Shown here: positions 60,239 to 64,000 of the stretch, piece after piece
Numbering within the stretch: position 1 is the first letter of the stretch
How the letters are laid out: each line of letters opens with the position of its first letter
NCBI RefSeq assembly: GCF_022808615.1
Contig: NZ_JAKZKS010000001.1
Span: 248,001 to 312,000, forward strand
Reading direction: 5' to 3'
Length of the DNA stretch: 64,000 nucleotides
DNA from: Bacillus sp. FJAT-47783
Lineage (GTDB): Bacteria; Bacillota; Bacilli; Bacillales; Aeribacillaceae
Translations under genes and position numbers: made by a program
Notes under the pieces: model-generated
The model's input: the letters and a program-made list of their open reading frames with translations, nothing else
Database searches by the model: none
What the model was told of the DNA's origin: nothing

Positions 60239-60821
60239 ATTTATTAAAATATTTACATATTTGTTCGATCGCATCGCCATCCATCAACCGTCTCCCGTAT
60301 TCATGAAGGCGATGAATCGTAATCGGTGTGGAATTCCCGTACTCCGCTAATATACAAATTAGCGAATCGACTGAAACAGGCTGCCATTCATCTAATAATA
60401 AATAAAAATGATTCTCGAAAGAATATAGCGTACCACCTTTAATATTTATACGATTTAAAGTTTTTGATAGCGCAATGACATCTTCAAAATCATTAAATTC
60501 AAATAAGATATCATGACTTTCATCCACTTTTACTTCCATTTCTAAATAATCATCTGAAAACTCATCATCTTCTTTTTCATCGTGATGTTTTGTCACGATG
60601 ATAACCATTCCTTGCGCTTGAAGAGAGTACACTTCTACAGCTATTGGTCCATGTGCTTCAAAGCCTAATTCCTCGCTTGCTTCGTTCATCATATCGCGGA
60701 AAAGCTGATGAACCTTGAGCGAGTCTTTCCAAAGATCTTCTTTCGTTAAGCCTCGTTCAAATAAATCATCTTGCGTTAAAAAAATTTTAATTTTATTATA
60801 ATTCAGACGCTCAAGTCGCAT
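60237..60821 (-). CDS. mecB: Adaptor protein MecB (MecA paralogue)
   Basis: 194 residues from ATG 6 bases after GGAGGG. N-terminal MRLERLNYNKIKIFLTQDDLF, acidic middle (DEKEDDEFSDDYLEME), C-terminal ClpC-binding domain. MecB (YpbH) targets proteins to ClpCP; closely resembles MecA in ends. Length and location before the ypb cluster favour mecB. Confidence 0.88.
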   Translation of the reverse strand: MRLERLNYNKIKIFLTQDDLFERGLTKEDLWKDSLKVHQLFRDMMNEASEELGFEAHGPIAVEVYSLQAQGMVIIVTKHHDEKEDDEFSDDYLEMEVKVDESHDILFEFNDFEDVIALSKTLNRINIKGGTLYSFENHFYLLLDEWQPVSVDSLICILAEYGNSTPITIHRLHEYGRRLMDGDAIEQICKYFNK

Positions 60822-60981
60822 CCTTTTCCCTCCTGCCGTCACCCATCAGGCCTTCTATAATGTTATTGTATGAGAATCTTTGGAGATGGTTCTTTAGTTA
60901 GTAAACAGTTTACAATGAGATATGAAGGAAGACAAGCTATAAAAGGTATCTTTGTGAAAAGGAATGCGTAAAGGGGCCAAA

Positions 60982-61377
60982 TTATCTTTCCAATTCAATT
61001 TCTTTTGCTACTTTTAAATCAATCGATAGTAAGCTATAAACGACAGAAAAAATAAATAATAAGAATGTTTCCACTCCCCCTTGAAGAAATAAAACATAAA
61101 ATACGAAGAATACTGAATAGCTGAGTAATAATTGTAGTCCATTCCACCGTTTCCGTTTTATTAGCTCGTAGGTTTCCTCAATAACATGCTTGAACATATA
61201 AGCATTTGCTAAAAAACTGACGAAAAAAAAGACCATTGCGAAAAAGAATTGAATTGGATCTAATATAAGCTCAAGTAAAAATTGTGTCATGTCAAATGGC
61301 TTTTCAAGAGCTAACGAACGGATATACATGTAACCGCATGAAAATCCAATGAATACTGTAATTATTTTTCCAAACAT
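60982..61377 (-). CDS. Small membrane protein, unrecognised
   Basis: 131 residues with about four hydrophobic helices (IITVFIGFSCGYMYI, FFFAMVFFFVSFLANAYMF, LLLSYSVFFVFYVLFL, FLLFIFSVVYSLLSI). In B. subtilis ypbG, a metallophosphoesterase, lies here; this is not it. A conserved-looking ERKRWNG-type loop (IKRKRWNGLQL) is seen. Function unknown. Confidence 0.6.
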   Translation of the reverse strand: MFGKIITVFIGFSCGYMYIRSLALEKPFDMTQFLLELILDPIQFFFAMVFFFVSFLANAYMFKHVIEETYELIKRKRWNGLQLLLSYSVFFVFYVLFLQGGVETFLLFIFSVVYSLLSIDLKVAKEIELER

Positions 61378-61434
61378 AAACTCCCCTCCAATTACACTAT
61401 ATGTGTGGATAGGGAGTTGATGATGCGTTCAATA

Positions 61435-61890
61435 TTATTTACTTTCAAAATATAAATTGATATCATATTTATTTTTCATAAAAGTAAAAACTCGATCTCT
61501 TTCCTTCCATGCTTCATCAGAATTCCAAAGGTCTGTACTTTTATCAATAATTTCGCAACGTAAATCATGAAATTCTTTTTCTTTTTTTTCTTCTTTTTTT
61601 TTGTAAAACAAAACAGACGCATAACTACTTCCAATGAATAAGACAAAAAAGAGATGAAACAGGTTATTGATAAACGATTGAAACATGTATCCGATATGAC
61701 CGTTATTCGGAAGAAATAAAAAAAAGTATCCATAAATGAACAAGAATACGCATGACGAGACCGCAATCATTTGCCACATAAAGCATTTTGATTTCATCGT
61801 ATCGTATTTATGTTTTCTCTTTACGAGCTCCTGAAGCATATTTTTTGTCGGTTCATCCGTAAATGGGAGTAGTTTTATTTGATTTTCCAT
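61435..61890 (-). CDS. ypbF: DUF2663 membrane protein YpbF
   Basis: 151 residues, two transmembrane helices (MIAVSSCVFLFIYGYFFLFL and NLFHLFFVLFIGSSYASVLF) and a basic/acidic cytoplasmic tail with KKKEEKKEKEF. Begins MENQIKLLPFTDEPTKNMLQ. The tail is coded by long A-rich runs that could slip. Function unknown. Confidence 0.75.
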   Translation of the reverse strand: MENQIKLLPFTDEPTKNMLQELVKRKHKYDTMKSKCFMWQMIAVSSCVFLFIYGYFFLFLPNNGHIGYMFQSFINNLFHLFFVLFIGSSYASVLFYKKKEEKKEKEFHDLRCEIIDKSTDLWNSDEAWKERDRVFTFMKNKYDINLYFESK

Positions 61891-61988
61891 CCATTTTAGA
61901 CCCCATTCTTCAAGTTTTAGTACAAGTTATGTATGAGAAATGAAAAATATGAACAAAACTTGAAAATGAACGGGTTTTCTTATACTCG

Positions 61989-62663
61989 TTATTTTAACGG
62001 GATTTTTAATAATTGCCCAACGTATATGTCATTTCCATTTAGCTGATTATAGTCACGAATGATTCGCTCACCATCACGACTTCCATAATACTTCATTGCA
62101 ATTCGAAATAAATTCTCACCAGGTTGTACTTCATGAGTTATCACTTTTTGTTCGGATGGTTTCTTTACACTTTTTTCTTCGGGCACGACATCATTTTTGC
62201 CAAAACCCTTTTGAGTTGTTTCTTTTTGTTGATTGACTTCTTCGTGATCATTTTCTTGTTGTGAAGGCTTATCTTCGTCTACTTGTTCTGAAGATACATC
62301 CGTTTCTTCATTTGTCTTTTCTTCTGTTTCTTCTTGGGCATTCGTTTCCAATGCTGGATCATCTGGTGAATCCGTTCTTTTACTAAAATTAACAATCACA
62401 GAATCTCCGATCGTTTCCTCTCCTATATTCGCACCATTTTTTTGCTCCAAATAGTACATAATGGATAGAACCATAAAAGGAAAAAAGATAAAAATTATGA
62501 CAAGCAGGCGTATTAACGGATACTTCATTTTTAATTTAGGTTTGGACTGTTTTTGTTTATGCACTTCACGTCGAGGAGGGTATGACCCTGTTCTTTCTTT
62601 CACTTCATCGATAAGTTTCTCTCTTAAAGATTGCGCCTGATCACTTCCTACTTTCTTCGTCAT
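61989..62663 (-). CDS. ypbE: LysM-domain protein YpbE
   Basis: 224 residues: cytoplasmic basic start, one membrane helix (LIRLLVIIFIFFPFMVLSIM), a long acidic E/T/Q-rich linker (about 95-165) and a C-terminal LysM (HEVQPGENLFRIAMKYYGSR, then YNQLNGNDIYVGQLLKIP). Likely anchored at the membrane and binds wall. Overlaps ypbD by 23 bases. Confidence 0.88.
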   Translation of the reverse strand: MTKKVGSDQAQSLREKLIDEVKERTGSYPPRREVHKQKQSKPKLKMKYPLIRLLVIIFIFFPFMVLSIMYYLEQKNGANIGEETIGDSVIVNFSKRTDSPDDPALETNAQEETEEKTNEETDVSSEQVDEDKPSQQENDHEEVNQQKETTQKGFGKNDVVPEEKSVKKPSEQKVITHEVQPGENLFRIAMKYYGSRDGERIIRDYNQLNGNDIYVGQLLKIPLK

Positions 62664-63282
62664 CGTTAAACGTCTCCCCCCGCTGAATTTTAATCGATTT
62701 CAAATATTGAAAGCGAATATGTAAGGCAAAAAGAAAATCAATTAAAAAATGACTAAACATCGTTGTAAGCAAATTGTTCGTAAGTTCGAAGACAAGCCCT
62801 AGCAAAAAACTAATAGCTGTTACTAGTATAAATAGGAACCATTTAGACAAATAACGTATATGCAATATCGCAAAAATAACACTCGCGATCATAATCCCAA
62901 ATTTCGTTTGCAATACGCCTCGAAAAAGGATTTCTTCTGTAAAAGCAATGATGGTCGTTAAAAATAGAATTTCTAGTATGCTTCTTTTTTGAAATAATCG
63001 TTCATTAACTCCTCCGTCATCCAACATGTCGGCAGGAAGTATTTTCATGAAAAGAAAGTCGACAATGATCACTAAAAGAGCTAATCCTCCACCGTATATA
63101 ATTATTTCTGCAAAATCCAATTGTACGAAATGAAAGAGATGATGAATATCTTTAAATAAGAAAAAATACAATACGACCGATATAAAAAATAGTACGGCTT
63201 GTGTCAATAGTAAATTGACTAGCAGTTGTTGATCGTTCATTTGTTTTATCGCTTCTTGTTGCCTCTTAAACACATTTATCAC
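62641..63282 (-). CDS. ypbD: CPBP-family intramembrane metalloprotease YpbD
   Basis: 213 residues, about six helices. CPBP motifs: AFTEEILFRGVLQTKFG (EExxxR), FAILHIRYLSKW and MFSHFLIDFLFAL. Start uncertain: GTG 63282 overlaps the recQ stop. Homologous to Abi/CAAX protease-like proteins; substrate unknown. Confidence 0.85.
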   Translation of the reverse strand: MINVFKRQQEAIKQMNDQQLLVNLLLTQAVLFFISVVLYFFLFKDIHHLFHFVQLDFAEIIIYGGGLALLVIIVDFLFMKILPADMLDDGGVNERLFQKRSILEILFLTTIIAFTEEILFRGVLQTKFGIMIASVIFAILHIRYLSKWFLFILVTAISFLLGLVFELTNNLLTTMFSHFLIDFLFALHIRFQYLKSIKIQRGETFNDDEESRK

Positions 63283-64000
63283 TCACTTTGGCGAAACATC
63301 CGCCTTAATTCTTGTTTCCAATCCATGAAATGCTTTGTATCCTCTAGTTGATTCATTCGTTTATATACATCCATATTGATTTGACAAATGTCGCAGCAAT
63401 TTTCCGGCTTTTCCTCCAACTCTTCACCGAAATAAGTAAGAAGCGTTTTACGTCGGCATGTTTTTTCATGTATCCAAGATATAAAGGCTTGTAGTTTTTG
63501 CTCTTTAATAGTGAATCTTTCTTTCATGTTAAGTTGAATTGTTTCGAGCATGTTTTGTGGAGATAGCTCCTTCACTTGTCGAATTAAGTGATCAAGATAG
63601 CGCCAACCTGTTTCAGAAAGTCCTAGCTGCGTCCACTCTTCCTCTTTCAAAAATTGTTTTTGGTTAAGACGTGAATGTTGAGTGAGAAAGGATAAGACAT
63701 GTTGAATAGATGATGTTGGTAACACTTCTGATTCGATAAGTGATTTTGGTACTTGTTCATCACCATTTGCCCATAACATTATAGCAATGCTATTTTCACC
63801 ATCTCTTCCAGCTCTCCCTATTTCTTGAATATACGCTTCAAAGCTTTGCGGAATATGGAAATGGATGACAAAACGAATATTCGGTTTATTAACGCCCATA
63901 CCGAAAGCGTTCGTCGCAATAATATAAGAAAGTTCATCATAGATAAATTGTTGTTGAATTAATTGACGATCCTCTTTACTCATTCCACCGTGATAATATG
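63279..64000 (-). CDS. recQ: RecQ-family ATP-dependent DNA helicase (3' part)
   Basis: Partial: the frame continues past the window edge without a start (preceded by YHGGMSKEDR). Contains helicase motifs V and VI (ATNAFGMGVNKPNIRFVIH, QEIGRAGRDGENS) and the RecQ zinc-binding cysteines in CRRKTLLTYFGEEL and CCDICQ. It lacks room for an HRDC domain (ends about 20 residues past the zinc domain), as in the short B. subtilis RecQ. Confidence 0.9.
   Translation of the reverse strand, partial: YYHGGMSKEDRQLIQQQFIYDELSYIIATNAFGMGVNKPNIRFVIHFHIPQSFEAYIQEIGRAGRDGENSIAIMLWANGDEQVPKSLIESEVLPTSSIQHVLSFLTQHSRLNQKQFLKEEEWTQLGLSETGWRYLDHLIRQVKELSPQNMLETIQLNMKERFTIKEQKLQAFISWIHEKTCRRKTLLTYFGEELEEKPENCCDICQINMDVYKRMNQLEDTKHFMDWKQELRRMFRQSE

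Overview
The window is a stretch of core chromosome from a low-GC endospore-forming member of the Bacillaceae. The evidence is the gene order, which follows the Bacillus subtilis aspB-dinG-panDCB-birA-cca-bshA through trp, spoIVA and sleB to recQ segment almost gene for gene. Spore genes (spoIVA, ypeB, sleB, prsW, ypjB, ypzI), bacillithiol genes (bshA, bshB1, ypdA), a TRAP-controlled trp operon and T-rich intrinsic terminators are also present. Nearly every gene is on the minus strand. Exceptions are ypjC (14075), ypzI (47989) and the asparaginase gene (56562). I cannot name a species. I see no prophage, CRISPR array, tRNA, rRNA or intact insertion sequence.

Layout. 1-8.3 kb: aspB, ypmB, ypmA, a degenerate metallo-beta-lactamase-fold protein, a DinG-type exonuclease whose helicase half has lost key motifs, and panD-panC-panB behind a structured leader RNA. 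8.3-13.9 kb: one operon, ypjD-dapB-mgsA-bshB1-bshA-cca-birA. 14-22.3 kb: ypjC, ypjB, ypjA, the menaquinol:cytochrome c reductase operon qcrABC, ypiF, ypiB, ypiA and an unrecognised 303-residue protein. 22.4-36.2 kb: the aromatic amino acid supraoperon ndk-cheR-aroF-aroB-aroH-trpEDCFBA-hisC-tyrA-aroA, with a TRAP leader before trpE. 36.3-40.2 kb: hepS-menG-hepT (menaquinone side chain and ring methylation), mtrB (TRAP), folE and hbs. 40.7-48.1 kb: spoIVA, yphF, yphE, gpsA, der, a YIEGIA-family membrane protein with its small partner, yphA and ypzI. 48.4-53.1 kb: fni, ypfD, plsC, cmk, ypfB and the PilZ protein ypfA. 53.2-60.8 kb: ypeB-sleB, prsW, asparaginase, ypdA, gudB and mecB. 61-64 kb: two small membrane proteins, a LysM protein, a CPBP protease homologue and the 3' part of recQ.

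How the genes connect. Chorismate made by AroA/B/F feeds TrpEDCFBA, TyrA and AroH. It also feeds menaquinone, whose prenyl tail is made by HepS/HepT and whose ring is methylated by MenG. That quinone is the substrate of QcrABC. TRAP, encoded by mtrB here, should bind the trp leader here. YpeB and SleB act together in spore cortex lysis, and SpoIVA builds the coat base.

The more unusual signals are these: DinG without a Walker A or a normal motif VI; a metal-site-less MBL protein next to it; a pan-motif-like leader with a terminator and a Shine-Dalgarno hairpin before panB; a fully legible TRAP switch; a LexA-like box upstream of hbs; two copies of a miniature inverted-repeat element ending at the stop codons of fni and mecB; and a large inverted repeat after ypzI. 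I found no clear new multi-gene system. Start codons were chosen from ribosome binding sites and remembered family N termini, not from searches.
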